Source: Clostridioides sp. ES-S-0010-02 (lineage in GTDB: Bacteria > Bacillota > Clostridia > Peptostreptococcales > Peptostreptococcaceae). Taken from it: a stretch of DNA of 64,000 nt. The stretch is from contig CP067345.1 of NCBI GenBank assembly GCA_020641055.1, positions 636,001-700,000 of the forward strand. The letters run 5' to 3'. The number at the start of each line of letters is the position of its first letter. Position 1 is the first letter of the stretch. The notes under the pieces are model-generated. The model did not search any database. It was not told the origin of the DNA and saw nothing but the letters and a program-made list of their open reading frames with translations. Shown here one piece after another: positions 9,438 to 18,506 of this stretch. Both the position numbers and the translations under genes were made by a program.

Positions 9438-10199
9438 ATGACACCTATTATACAATTTAAAAATATTGAAAAACAATATAATGATAAAACAATCATAAAT
9501 AATCTAAATTTAGATATAGAAAAAGGAGAATTTTTAACTGTTATTGGGTCATCTGGAAGTGGAAAAACAACACTTCTAAAAATGATTAATGGTCTTATTT
9601 TGCCAGATGGAGGAGATATTTTAATTAATAAAACAGACATTAAAAATGAGGACTTAATTAAATTAAGAAGAAAAATAGGCTATTGTGTGCAGGGAAGTGT
9701 TCTTTTTCCTCATATGACTGTTGAAGAAAATATTTCATATGTGCCAAATCTCCTTAATCGAAAAAATAAGTTAGAGATAAAAAATGCTGTAGACAAATGG
9801 ATGCAAATCGTGGGATTACCAAATGATATGAAAACAAGATACCCATCTGAATTATCAGGTGGTCAGCAACAGCGTGTAGGGATTGCACGTGCTTTAGCTT
9901 CTTCACCAGAAATCTTATTGATGGATGAACCTTTTGGAGCTGTTGATGAAATTACACGAAAACAGTTACAAAAAGAGATAAAAGAAATTCATAAAAAAAC
10001 AGGAATTACGATTATCTTTATTACACATGATATTTATGAGGCCTTGATTTTGGGTACAAAAACTTTAGTATTGAATCATGGAGTCATTCAACAATATGAT
10101 ACTCCTGAAAATATTTTAAATGCTCCTGCGAATCAATTTGTAGACCAATTACTGAATGTAAAAAAATCTATAACAAGTTATGATGACTTAAAAGAATAA
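9438..10199 (+). CDS. Osmoprotectant ABC transporter ATP-binding protein
   Basis: 253 residues. Walker A GSSGSGKTT (about residue 36), Q-loop YCVQGSVLFPHMTV, signature LSGGQQQRVGIARAL and Walker B ILLMDEPFGAVDE are all intact, and the H-loop is FITHDIYEAL. The sequence is of the ProV/OpuCA branch but ends right after the ABC domain, without the tandem CBS domains that many OpuA/OpuC ATPases use to sense ionic strength. It pairs with the fused permease/binding protein just upstream (14-base gap, GGAGG site), giving a two-gene importer like OpuF. Confidence 0.92.
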   Translation: MTPIIQFKNIEKQYNDKTIINNLNLDIEKGEFLTVIGSSGSGKTTLLKMINGLILPDGGDILINKTDIKNEDLIKLRRKIGYCVQGSVLFPHMTVEENISYVPNLLNRKNKLEIKNAVDKWMQIVGLPNDMKTRYPSELSGGQQQRVGIARALASSPEILLMDEPFGAVDEITRKQLQKEIKEIHKKTGITIIFITHDIYEALILGTKTLVLNHGVIQQYDTPENILNAPANQFVDQLLNVKKSITSYDDLKE

Positions 10200-10240
10200 A
10201 GTTAATCCAAAAATTAAATTATGATAATACTGAAAAGCTA

Positions 10241-10271
10241 TTGACCTTGAGTTAACTTTAAGTCGTATACT
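10241..10271 (+). promoter_or_regulatory. MerR-type promoter with 19-bp spacer upstream of the cupin gene
   Basis: The -35 TTGACC (10241-10246) and -10 TATACT (10266-10271) are separated by 19 bp, the over-long spacing typical of MerR-family promoters. The spacer holds the dyad core AGTTAACT with CTT and AAG flanks. The same core lies at the same offset from the -35 upstream of the aldo/keto reductase at 49629. Confidence 0.65.
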
Positions 10272-10314
10272 AAAAATGTAAGAATAGTTAAGCAAGGCAT
10301 AGGAGGTATTAAAT

Positions 10315-10728
10315 ATGGATAGAGAAAGAGATTTAGGTACAGGAGCAGTTTTCCCTATTGGGGAAGAAAACAAAGCATTTGCACAGTATTTTACAGGAGA
10401 ATGTTATTTAAATATGCTTACTACTAAGGGTGTGGGAATTGGTAATGTGACTTTTGCTCCTTCTACAATCAATTCATGGCACATACATCATAAGGGTGGA
10501 CAGATTTTACTTGTAACTGGAGGTAGAGGATATTATCAAGAGTTTGGAAAACCAGCTCAGGAATTGCATGCAGGTGATGTAGTTAATATACCACCAGATG
10601 TAAAACACTGGCATGGAGCTGCACCAGATAGTTGGTTTCAGCATCTAGCTGTAGAAGTACCAGCAGAGGGAGCCTTCAATGAATGGTTGGAGCCTGTATC
10701 TGATGAAGACTATGGTAAACTAAAATAG
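10315..10728 (+). CDS. Cupin-domain protein
   Basis: 137 residues forming a single cupin barrel. The metal-binding motif 1 is visible as WHIHHKGGQILLVTGGRGYYQ (H-x-H...E/Q variant) and motif 2 as GDVVNIPPDVKHWHGA. Small cupins of this sort in Firmicutes bind a metal and act as dioxygenases, isomerases or detoxification proteins; the substrate is unknown. The start has AGGAGG 9 bases upstream. The upstream promoter has a MerR-type 19-bp spacer, suggesting induction by a thiol- or carbonyl-reactive compound. A terminator follows closely. Confidence 0.85.
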   Translation: MDRERDLGTGAVFPIGEENKAFAQYFTGECYLNMLTTKGVGIGNVTFAPSTINSWHIHHKGGQILLVTGGRGYYQEFGKPAQELHAGDVVNIPPDVKHWHGAAPDSWFQHLAVEVPAEGAFNEWLEPVSDEDYGKLK

Positions 10729-10753
10729 AATATTTATAAACTTATAAAAAATG

Positions 10754-10800
10754 AAGAGTGTATATTAGTTAAAATTACTAAATATACACTCTTTTTATTT
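10754..10800 (+). terminator. Terminator after the cupin gene
   Basis: The stem AGAGTGTATATTAGT / ACTAAATATACACTCT is followed by TTTTT. Confidence 0.85.
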
Positions 10801-10909
10801 TGAATTAATGAAAACTTAAGAGAATAATAGTTTTTTAGAAAATAAAATTAGTATAATAAAATAGGAAACTCAATGATTTAATGTGTATAAAAAATATGGA
10901 GGAAATAAA

Positions 10910-11602
10910 ATGGAAACTATAATGGTTGTAGAAGATGATATTATGCTTAATAATGGTATATGTTTTAACTTACAAAGTGATGGATTTCGAGTTGTACCAA
11001 CATATAGTCTAAAAGAAGCTAAAGAGAAATTTGAGAAAGAAAAAATAGATTTAATGATATTAGATGTAAATCTTCCTGATGGAAATGGATTTGACTTGTG
11101 CAAAGAAATAAGAGCTAGTTCAAAAGTAGGTATTCTGTTTTTGACAGCATGTGATATGGAATCTGATATTGTAAATGGATTTAAGATAGGAGCAGATGAT
11201 TACATAACAAAGCCATTTAGTATAAACATATTGATACAAAGAATAAAAGCACTGCTTAGAAGATGTAATGTTGAAATACAAGAAGAGGTCTTATTTGAGG
11301 GAGAATTTGAATTTAATTTTGATAATATGACTGTAACTAGAAATAGCGAAAATATAATCCTTTCACCTATAGAATATAGAATTCTAAAGAAATTGGTGCA
11401 ACATAAAAATGAAATAGTTACAAGACAAGCATTGATAGATGCAATATGGGACAATGATAGTGAGTATATGGAAGAACATGCATTGACTGTAAATATAAAT
11501 AGATTGAGAAAGAGAATAGACCAGAAAACATCAAAGCATAAGTACATAAGAACTATTTATGGAATAGGTTATATGTGGGTTGGTGAACAAGATGAAAAAT
11601 AA
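10910..11602 (+). CDS. OmpR-family response regulator
   Basis: About 230 residues: an N-terminal receiver domain with acidic pocket VVEDD, phosphoacceptor Asp in DLMILDVNLPDG, and the conserved Thr and Lys regions (FLTACD, ITKPF), then a winged-helix DNA-binding domain (EYRILKKLVQHKNEIVTRQALIDAIW...NINRLRKRID...IRTIYGIGYMW). ATG 10910 is chosen because GGAGG lies 6 bases upstream. It overlaps the kinase gene, so the two form an operon. Together with the ABC exporter at 12955-16195 it looks like a BceRS/LanRK-type module that senses peptide antibiotics or envelope stress. The role is inferred from context. Confidence 0.9.
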   Translation: METIMVVEDDIMLNNGICFNLQSDGFRVVPTYSLKEAKEKFEKEKIDLMILDVNLPDGNGFDLCKEIRASSKVGILFLTACDMESDIVNGFKIGADDYITKPFSINILIQRIKALLRRCNVEIQEEVLFEGEFEFNFDNMTVTRNSENIILSPIEYRILKKLVQHKNEIVTRQALIDAIWDNDSEYMEEHALTVNINRLRKRIDQKTSKHKYIRTIYGIGYMWVGEQDEK

Positions 11603-12656
11603 TAAAAGTTTAAATAAGAACTATTACAAGAACATTTCTATTATATATTTCATAGTGTCATGTTTATCCTTAATAATAATAAGAATGCAAACTAACAAAA
11701 TTTTATATGTGCATCCTGACTTAGCTGAATTTATTGTAAATATTAATTGTATAATTTTAATTTTTATATTTACTATGTTTTTTATATCGTTATTTTTTGT
11801 ATATAAAATAAGAAAAGACATAGTTGAATTTAGTAGCAATATCATATATAACATAGATGAATTTATATCGGGTAATAAAAATATGCACTTTGATTTAAAT
11901 AAAGATACTTTAACTGCAAAAGTTCAAAATAAAATTAAATATATGATAGAGGTTATGGAAGTTAAAAACAGCAAGTATTCAGAGGAAAAAGAAAATATAA
12001 AAACTTTAATATCAGATATATCGCATCAAATAAAAATACCAATAGCTAATATATCTATGTATAATGAGACTCTAATACAAAAAGAGTTAGATAGAAAGAA
12101 TCAAGTATTGTTTTTAGAAAACATGCAAAGTCAGGTAAATAAATTGGACTGGCTGGGAAAAGCACTTATAAAAATTTCTAGGTTAGAAACTGGTATTATA
12201 TCTTTGAATACGACTAAAAGCAGAATAAGTGATACTATTGCAAGTGCATTAAGTGGAGTCTTTTTAAAATTAGAAGAAAAAAATATATTACTAGAAATTG
12301 ATTTAGATGATAAAATTGAAGTTTGTCACGATAAAAAGTGGACTAGTGAAGCTTTATTTAATATTATAGAAAATGCAGTAAAGTATACCAATGAGGAAGG
12401 AAAGATAAGTATAAAGACTGATAAAATGGATATATTCACTAAAATTATCATAAGTGACAATGGAATGGGTATAGATGAGAGTGAAATAAACAATATATTT
12501 AAAAGGTTCTATAGAAGTAGAGAAGTTGGGAATATAGAAGGTATTGGAGTTGGATTGTACTTAGCAAGAGAAATTATAAATAAACAGAATGGATATATAA
12601 AAGTAGATTCTCAAAAAAATATTGGAACTACATTTAATATTTATATGAAAAATTAG
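11592..12656 (+). CDS. Sensor histidine kinase, short-loop (intramembrane-sensing type)
   Basis: About 354 residues. Two membrane segments (about residues 14-32 and 48-70) are joined by only about 20 extracytoplasmic residues, as in BceS-like kinases that sense through a partner transporter. The phosphoacceptor region is SDISHQIKIPIANISMYNE, the N box NAVKYTNEEG, G1 ISDNGMGIDE and G2 GIGVGLYLAREI, all intact. ATG 11592 overlaps the end of the response-regulator gene by 11 bases. It should phosphorylate the regulator at 10910. A terminator separates it from the ABC genes, which may be the targets. Confidence 0.88.
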   Translation: MKNNKSLNKNYYKNISIIYFIVSCLSLIIIRMQTNKILYVHPDLAEFIVNINCIILIFIFTMFFISLFFVYKIRKDIVEFSSNIIYNIDEFISGNKNMHFDLNKDTLTAKVQNKIKYMIEVMEVKNSKYSEEKENIKTLISDISHQIKIPIANISMYNETLIQKELDRKNQVLFLENMQSQVNKLDWLGKALIKISRLETGIISLNTTKSRISDTIASALSGVFLKLEEKNILLEIDLDDKIEVCHDKKWTSEALFNIIENAVKYTNEEGKISIKTDKMDIFTKIIISDNGMGIDESEINNIFKRFYRSREVGNIEGIGVGLYLAREIINKQNGYIKVDSQKNIGTTFNIYMKN

Positions 12657-12724
12657 ACTTAGCATTTATTTAAAATTGATGTTTATAATATATAACTTGA
12701 AAATAAAATCAAAAATTCTTAGAA

Positions 12725-12770
12725 GTAGTGTATATAGTGTTTATTAGATAACATTATATGCACTATTTTT
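12725..12770 (+). terminator. Terminator between the two-component genes and the ABC genes
   Basis: The stem TAGTGTATATAGTGTT / TAACATTATATGCACTA is followed by TTTTT. It implies that the ABC operon has its own promoter in 12780-12940. That leader region contains no recognisable riboswitch. Confidence 0.75.
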
Positions 12771-12954
12771 AGTTTCACTTCAATAAATATCACAAAATAT
12801 CTCAAAATTGTTATAATTCATATCTAAAATATAACAGCACTGTGAGGATTGGATAGGGGCTTACATGATAATATCTAAGTAAGGAATCAATAAGCGTGAA
12901 AGTTTAATATACAATTAAAAAATATATAAAATAAAGTAAGAGGGAGATTTGATT

Positions 12955-13644
12955 ATGAAAATACTGGAGACTAATAATTTAAAAAAATATTATGGAAAAG
13001 GTGAAAATATAGTAAAAGCTTTAGATGGAATAAATATAAGTATAAATAGAGGGGAGTTTGTAGCTATAGTTGGGACTTCAGGTAGTGGAAAAAGTACCTT
13101 GTTACATATGATAGGGGGACTTGATAGAGCAAGTGATGGAAAAGTAATTGTTGATAATAATGATATATTTGCTATGGATGATGAAGAACTTACAATATTT
13201 AGAAGACGTAATGTAGGCTTTATATTTCAAAATTATAATTTAGTTCCAATACTAAATGTTTATGAAAATATAGTATTACCTATAGAACTTGATGGATGTA
13301 AAATAGACACTAAATATATAGATGAGATAATAGAAGTTTTAGGATTAAGTCAAAAAGTGGATGACCTACCAAATAATCTATCAGGAGGACAGCAACAGAG
13401 AGTAGCTATTGCAAGAGCTTTAGCAACAAAACCATCAATAATACTAGCTGATGAACCAACAGGTAATTTAGATAGCAAAACAGAACAAGATGTGCTAGGA
13501 CTTTTAAAAGTTACTAGTAATAAGTTTAGCCAAACTATAATTATGATAACTCATAATGAACAAATTGCTCAAATGGCTGATAGAATTATAAGGATTGAGG
13601 ATGGAAAAGTTGTAAATAGAGGTGAGAACAATGTTACAGAATAA
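12955..13644 (+). CDS. ABC transporter ATP-binding protein (MacB/LolD-like)
   Basis: About 230 residues. Walker A GTSGSGKSTLLHMIGGLD, Q-loop FIFQNYNLVPILNVYENI, signature LSGGQQQRVAIARAL, Walker B ILADEPTGNLDS and H-loop MITHNEQIA are all intact. The GGLD and NLDS wording is typical of ATPases that pair with FtsX-type permeases (BceA, MacB, YtrE). ATG 12955 is chosen because GGGAG lies at 9-base spacing. It overlaps the permease gene by 14 bases. Confidence 0.92.
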   Translation: MKILETNNLKKYYGKGENIVKALDGINISINRGEFVAIVGTSGSGKSTLLHMIGGLDRASDGKVIVDNNDIFAMDDEELTIFRRRNVGFIFQNYNLVPILNVYENIVLPIELDGCKIDTKYIDEIIEVLGLSQKVDDLPNNLSGGQQQRVAIARALATKPSIILADEPTGNLDSKTEQDVLGLLKVTSNKFSQTIIMITHNEQIAQMADRIIRIEDGKVVNRGENNVTE

Positions 13645-16195
13645 CAATAAGGAAATTATAAAAAAGTTAAGTAATAGAAGTTTCAAAACAAATAAAATGA
13701 GAAATATAGTTTCAGTGCTTGCAATAGTATTGACAACAGTTTTGTTTACATCATTGTTTACAGTGGGATATAGTATGTTGGACGCTTTTAATAGTTACAA
13801 AGCTATGGAATATGGGACAAAGAACCATGTTCAATTTCAAGCTTTAAGTAATAGGCAAATTGAAATTATAAAAAAAGATAGTTCAGTAGACAAAAACAGT
13901 ATTGGAATAGTAAAAAACATAGCAAGTTTAAAAAATCCAGAGTTTTCAACTCAGACAGTGAATTTAACCGTTTATGATAAAAAAAGTCTTGAAAATGCTG
14001 CAAATGTAGAGATGATTGAAGGGAGTTTACCAAAAAATAATGATGAAATAGTCATGCCTACAAAGATATTAGATATGTTAGATATACCTCATAAAATAGG
14101 TGCTGAAGTAAAATTAATAATTCCAAAAACTAAAGATGGGGTACTAACTAATGAAAAAGAAACGTTCAAATTTAAACTAGTTGGATATTTTGAATACAAA
14201 ACAGCTACAGCAATACCTCTTCATGATGTATTTACGAGTGAAGCTTTCTATGATAATTACAAAAAAACAAATGAAGTAGCTCCTACAAGTATATCCTTTA
14301 ATTTTTTTAATGATAAAGATTTGCAGTCTAAATTTGATAAACTAACTGATAAAATCCAACCTTATTCAGGAAAATCAACTATAAATCCTATATATTTAAG
14401 TAAACAAGCAACTACTTTCAAAGAAGTTGTTAAAAATGTATTACCAATAATCTTAATTGTAATGCTTATACTTTTAAGTGGATATTTATTAATTTATAAT
14501 ATTTTTTATATTTCAGTTGTTAAAGATATAAAATATTATGGATTATTAAAAACAATAGGAACATCGCCATATCAATTAAAAAAATTGATTATTAAACAAG
14601 CTAATAGATTATGTATAATAGCTATACCAATAGGTTTATTATTGGGATTTTTAATAGGAATAGTGTTTGTTCCTCTAGTTGGTAAGTTTATGGATGGATT
14701 AAATAAAACTGCATTTGAATATTTTAATCCGTTAATATTTGTATTTGCCGTTGTATTTTCATATGTAACTGTTAGATTGTCATGCAAAAAACCTGCTAAG
14801 ATTGTAAGTTCTGTATCTCCTATAGATGCTGTAAGATATAGTGATAAAAGTAATAAGATTAAACGTAAGTCTAAAAGAGGGAAAAGTGGTTCTAAAATTC
14901 ATAAGATGGCATTTGCAAATGTGTTTAGAAATAGACGCAAAGCTATTTTAGTTTTAGTTTCTATGTCACTAAGTTGTATAATATTTTTGACTGTATCTGC
15001 AATTATAAGTAGCTCTAATCCAGAAAGAGCTGCTGAAGGTATGATGTTAGGGGATATAGAAATACGTCATGGACTTGCAGACACTGCTAAATCTGAAGAT
15101 AACGAAGTTGCTCCAATTGACGAAAATCTTATAAAAGATATTAAGAATCTTGATGGAGTGAGTAATGTAAGTAAGGTGTACAAGGATTTAAGTTATATAG
15201 TTTATGAAGGAGATTTAAAAGATGAGATATTGACTCAAAAAGTAGATGAAGAATATAAAAAGCAATTTCTTCAGGGCAGAGACCCAAAAGAAATTGCAGA
15301 AAATAATGGTTTTTTAGCCTCAGATACAGTTGGATTATCTTCAGGTAGATTATTAAGTAAACTATCAAAAAACAATATTATATATTCTCAAAAGAATTCT
15401 AAAATACTGTCAGGTTCTATAGATGAGAAAAAATTTGATGAAGGTGGATATGTAGTAATTACTGGGCATGAAGGAAGTAAAATAAAAGCAGGAGATAAAA
15501 TTAAGTTTAGATATTTAAAAGGAGATACTATAGGGAAAGGATATATAGATAAAGAGTTTAAAGTCATGGCAGTTTTTGATGGTGCACAAAATTTTAATAT
15601 GGGGATGTACATTAATGAAAATGACTTTAAAAATATGGTTATAAAGCCATATATAGAAAATCTGGTAATTGATATAAATGGTGATGTGAAGTCTGTTGAA
15701 AATAAAATAAATAATTTGAATAAGAAATACAATAATCCATATACAAAAGTTTATTCAAAAAATATCTATATAGAAGAGGCAAGAGAGAGTCAAAAGGTTA
15801 TAAAGATTGTAGGTATGAGTGCGGTATTTATAATAGGATTGATTGGAGTGCTAAACTTTATAAATACTATGATAACAAATATAATGTCTCGTAAACAAGA
15901 GTTTGCAATGATTGAGGCAGTAGGAATGACAAGAAAACAGCTTCAAAGAATGATAATGCTTGAAGGTTTTTATTATGGGGTGATAATAACTATTGTAAAT
16001 CTTACTTTTGGAAGTATCGCAACATTTTTAGGGTTTAATATTATGAAATTAAGATATTCTGTGTATGCTTATCCATTAGGGGCGCTTATAATAAGTATAT
16101 TAATAGTATTTTTGATAACGTCTATAGTGCCTTTAATAGTTTATCATAATGTTTCTAAGGATAGTATTGTTGAAAGAATTAGGGAAGCTGAATAA
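13631..16195 (+). CDS. FtsX/MacB-type ABC permease
   Basis: About 854 residues. There is one membrane segment near residues 20-42, a large extracytoplasmic domain, a three-helix FtsX domain (about 270-385, including FYISVVKDIKYYGLLKTIGT), then a second half with one helix near 437-457, another large outside domain and a final FtsX helix set (about 725-850, including MSRKQEFAMIEAVGMTRKQL). This duplicated FtsX layout is that of mechanotransmission exporters that remove or shield against peptide antibiotics, or handle lipoproteins. It is longer than BceB (about 650). GAGGTG lies 7 bases before ATG. Linked to the short-loop kinase upstream, it is a candidate resistance pump, possibly protecting against the nearby lanthipeptide (inference). 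Confidence 0.87.
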   Translation: MLQNNNKEIIKKLSNRSFKTNKMRNIVSVLAIVLTTVLFTSLFTVGYSMLDAFNSYKAMEYGTKNHVQFQALSNRQIEIIKKDSSVDKNSIGIVKNIASLKNPEFSTQTVNLTVYDKKSLENAANVEMIEGSLPKNNDEIVMPTKILDMLDIPHKIGAEVKLIIPKTKDGVLTNEKETFKFKLVGYFEYKTATAIPLHDVFTSEAFYDNYKKTNEVAPTSISFNFFNDKDLQSKFDKLTDKIQPYSGKSTINPIYLSKQATTFKEVVKNVLPIILIVMLILLSGYLLIYNIFYISVVKDIKYYGLLKTIGTSPYQLKKLIIKQANRLCIIAIPIGLLLGFLIGIVFVPLVGKFMDGLNKTAFEYFNPLIFVFAVVFSYVTVRLSCKKPAKIVSSVSPIDAVRYSDKSNKIKRKSKRGKSGSKIHKMAFANVFRNRRKAILVLVSMSLSCIIFLTVSAIISSSNPERAAEGMMLGDIEIRHGLADTAKSEDNEVAPIDENLIKDIKNLDGVSNVSKVYKDLSYIVYEGDLKDEILTQKVDEEYKKQFLQGRDPKEIAENNGFLASDTVGLSSGRLLSKLSKNNIIYSQKNSKILSGSIDEKKFDEGGYVVITGHEGSKIKAGDKIKFRYLKGDTIGKGYIDKEFKVMAVFDGAQNFNMGMYINENDFKNMVIKPYIENLVIDINGDVKSVENKINNLNKKYNNPYTKVYSKNIYIEEARESQKVIKIVGMSAVFIIGLIGVLNFINTMITNIMSRKQEFAMIEAVGMTRKQLQRMIMLEGFYYGVIITIVNLTFGSIATFLGFNIMKLRYSVYAYPLGALIISILIVFLITSIVPLIVYHNVSKDSIVERIREAE

Positions 16196-16293
16196 TAATT
16201 AAATATAATAGAAACTGAATAATGGTTAAATATAATTCAAGCTAAATAATAATTAAATGTAGCATAAAAAAATATTTTTTTATATGCACAATA

Positions 16294-16347
16294 GAAAGAG
16301 GATGTCGCATTAGCACGTTAAATTTGTTCTGTGATAGCTCTTTTTTG
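16294..16347 (+). terminator. Terminator after the ABC permease
   Basis: The stem AAAGAG..TGTCGCA / TGTGATA.CTCTTT (two G-U pairs) runs into TTTTTT. Confidence 0.65.
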
Positions 16348-16444
16348 CTTATAATAATACATTTAGAATGCTTTTTTTAATGATGGATATATATTACACA
16401 TTTGTTTTTTACTATTTTATTGTGCAGTTTAGAAATGTTATGAG

Positions 16445-17305
16445 TTAACAACACAATAATGTATTTTGATAAAACATTTTTTTACATTGGCTTAAAAATC
16501 TTCTAAATTTCATATTTTGCTTTACTTGAGCGAAAGATCCTTCTGCTTGTATACTTCTATTCATTCTAAGCTGACATCCCTCTGGGCTCATAATTATATT
16601 TAAGTTTTCTTTTTTCATGAAATAACTTAGACACTTGTAAGTTCCTAGTTTTATTCTCAAGAGGAATTTTGCTATTATTCTTCTTGAGACAACTGCTTTT
16701 ATACTGAGAATTATGGTATTCTTTAAAAGTGTGACAAGTTATTTCACTTTTATAGCCTGTTTTTGATTTCCTATTTATTATTTTATGAGCAAATAATTTT
16801 TTACTATTTTTACAAATATAATAATCATTTGCTTCATTATAGTCTATATTATCAATATGTCCAATATCAGTTTTATATATTCTAGTTTTACTAATTTCAT
16901 AATTTGTAGGTTTTATGAAAGATAATTGATCATTACGCTCTAAAAATGTATAGTTTTCCTCAACTTCATATCCAGCATCAGCTATTATTTTAGGATATTT
17001 AAACTTAGTATAGTCATCAATAAATTTTAAAAATGGTATTAATGCTGTAGTATTAGTAAGTTGATGTACTAAACTTACCCAAACCATATATTCTGAATTT
17101 ACAGCAAATTGTATATTATATGCTGGTTTCAGTTGTCCATTTTTCATTCTCATAAAAGTTACATCATTATCTGTTTTAGAATAACTATTTCGTTAACCCA
17201 TTATATGAAGATCTTTAGTATATTTTTAAAATCTATCAATATAATTATTTAATTGCTTGATATGTTTTTGAACAATAGACTTTTTCTTTCCTTTTTCATG
17301 AATAA
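16445..17305 (-). pseudogene. Degenerate IS1182-family transposase
   Basis: On the minus strand the peptide signature of IS1182-type transposases is readable in pieces. Reading from 17305 down are an N-proximal piece ending KYTKDLHIMG (with TAA stops before and after it), RNSYSKTDNDVTFMRMKNGQLKPAYNIQ-like sequence, the DDE-domain stretch PKIIADAGYE, and after a frameshift near 16620 the C-terminal QAEGSFAQVKQNMKFRRF. At least two in-frame stops and one frameshift make it dead. The N-terminal third is missing. It sits between the two-component/ABC module and the lanthipeptide locus, evidence of past mobile-element activity at the left edge of the locus. Confidence 0.88.
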
Positions 17306-17538
17306 ATGTTATTTTTGATTCTTTTGATATTGATAAAGATACTTTAAAGTGTGATATTAATGAAAATAATCCTAAGTTTAAAAACTTATTGAGAAGAGAT
17401 TTTGTATTATATAATATTAGATGAGGTATAGGTATATACGCCAATTTAGATGATGATCTTTATGATTATCCTAGTAAAGTATATCGTTATGCTATAGCGC
17501 TTAGAAATATAAATATATTAGGTGTTTCTAATTCATAA
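17302..17538 (+). pseudogene. Unidentified gene remnant with an in-frame TGA
   Basis: An open plus-strand frame runs from 17302 to 17538, broken by a TGA at 17422-17424. The translation is protein-like: INVIFDSFDIDKDT... before the stop and YANLDDDLYDYPSKVYRYAI...LGVSNS after it, without the Ile/Asn/Lys noise of nearby spacer. It has no start codon or ribosome site and abuts the dead transposase. I do not recognise the family. It is probably debris of a gene interrupted when the mobile element or the lanthipeptide locus arrived. Confidence 0.45.
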
Positions 17539-17549
17539 AAAGTTAATAG

Positions 17550-17708
17550 AATTATTCTAATTGTGAAATTAACAATCTATACATTTATAAATATTGCCCA
17601 TTAAATTTCACAACAAATGCTTTTATAAAGTGGAATAAATATAAATTACATAATAAAGATGAATATATAATATCTCATCTAGTTTTTAACTTTAAAGAAA
17701 TAGAATAA
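17550..17708 (+). pseudogene. Second unidentified coding remnant
   Basis: 52 codons open in plus frame between a TAG (17547) and a TAA (17706), reading like a protein C-terminus (INNLYIYKYCPLNFTTNAFI...HLVFNFKEIE). It has no start and no ribosome site. It follows the remnant at 17302-17538 in a different frame and may be the end of the same former gene. Confidence 0.3.
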
Positions 17709-18506
17709 AAAAGTAAGTTATTTAGAATGAAAACGAGTAAAATAATTAATAGTTATGAATGCTATTATTTCAAATACAGAAAATAAGAAATAGTTATAAA
17801 TTAGATACAGTTAATAAAAAAATAAAATATATAATTTTATTTTGATATTTATTTAAAATAAAAATAAAAATTTAATAATTATTTTATGAATATAAATTTA
17901 TAAAATAAAAGAATAAAAATAAAATAAATGATTTGGATTATATGGTTTAGATAAAATATTTGCTGAATATCTATCTTTAACATAAGAACTATGTTAGTTA
18001 TGAATATAAATTTTGTAAAATAAGTAAAATTCAGGTACTAATTATACAAAATTTTTATATATAAAAGTTATGTATTATATATTTATGATTATAATTGTTT
18101 TATTTTTAATTAAATCTATTCTATTATAATAGAATAGATTGTAAAAAAAATAAAATATTAATAGTATATTGTTGAAAAATGAAAAAAAGATTTCGAAAAA
18201 ATTATGTTAAAAGTTTATGTAGATGAAAATAAATATTAAATATAAAAAAGAAAAATAAATATTGAATAATTATTTGATTAGTTATAATAAGGCTATTAAA
18301 TAATAATAAAATTATGTACAAATTATTTTTGCTTCAAAATAACAAGAATACAATGCATTTTTTGAATATTTTGAAAAAATGAATATAATATGTTTTTTAT
18401 TATATTTTTTTGTATATAAAAAAGTATTGTAATGAGTAAAAAAAAATAGTAAACTGATTTCATAAAAATGATTTTTATATGAATCTTAAGAATAGGGAGG
18501 GGTTTA
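17709..18506. other. AT-rich leader region upstream of the lanthipeptide operon
   Basis: About 800 bases, very A/T-rich, with no gene visible on either strand. It holds a perfect 28-bp palindrome at 18113-18140 and a weak sigma-A-like pair (TTGAAT 18262, TATAAT 18283, spacer only 15). The promoter for lanC1-lanT-lanB probably lies here, but I cannot place it firmly. Confidence 0.5.
18113..18140. repeat. Perfect 28-bp palindrome upstream of lanC1
   Basis: Two 14-base arms, AATCTATTCTATTA and TAATAGAATAGATT, meet without a loop. No U-tract follows on either strand, so an operator or cruciform is more likely than a terminator. It lies 367 bases before the first lanthipeptide gene. Confidence 0.6.

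Noticed and set aside
12830-12948. Leader of the ABC operon considered as a riboswitch
   Set aside because: No recognisable conserved core of any riboswitch class and no clear terminator/antiterminator pair before the gene.
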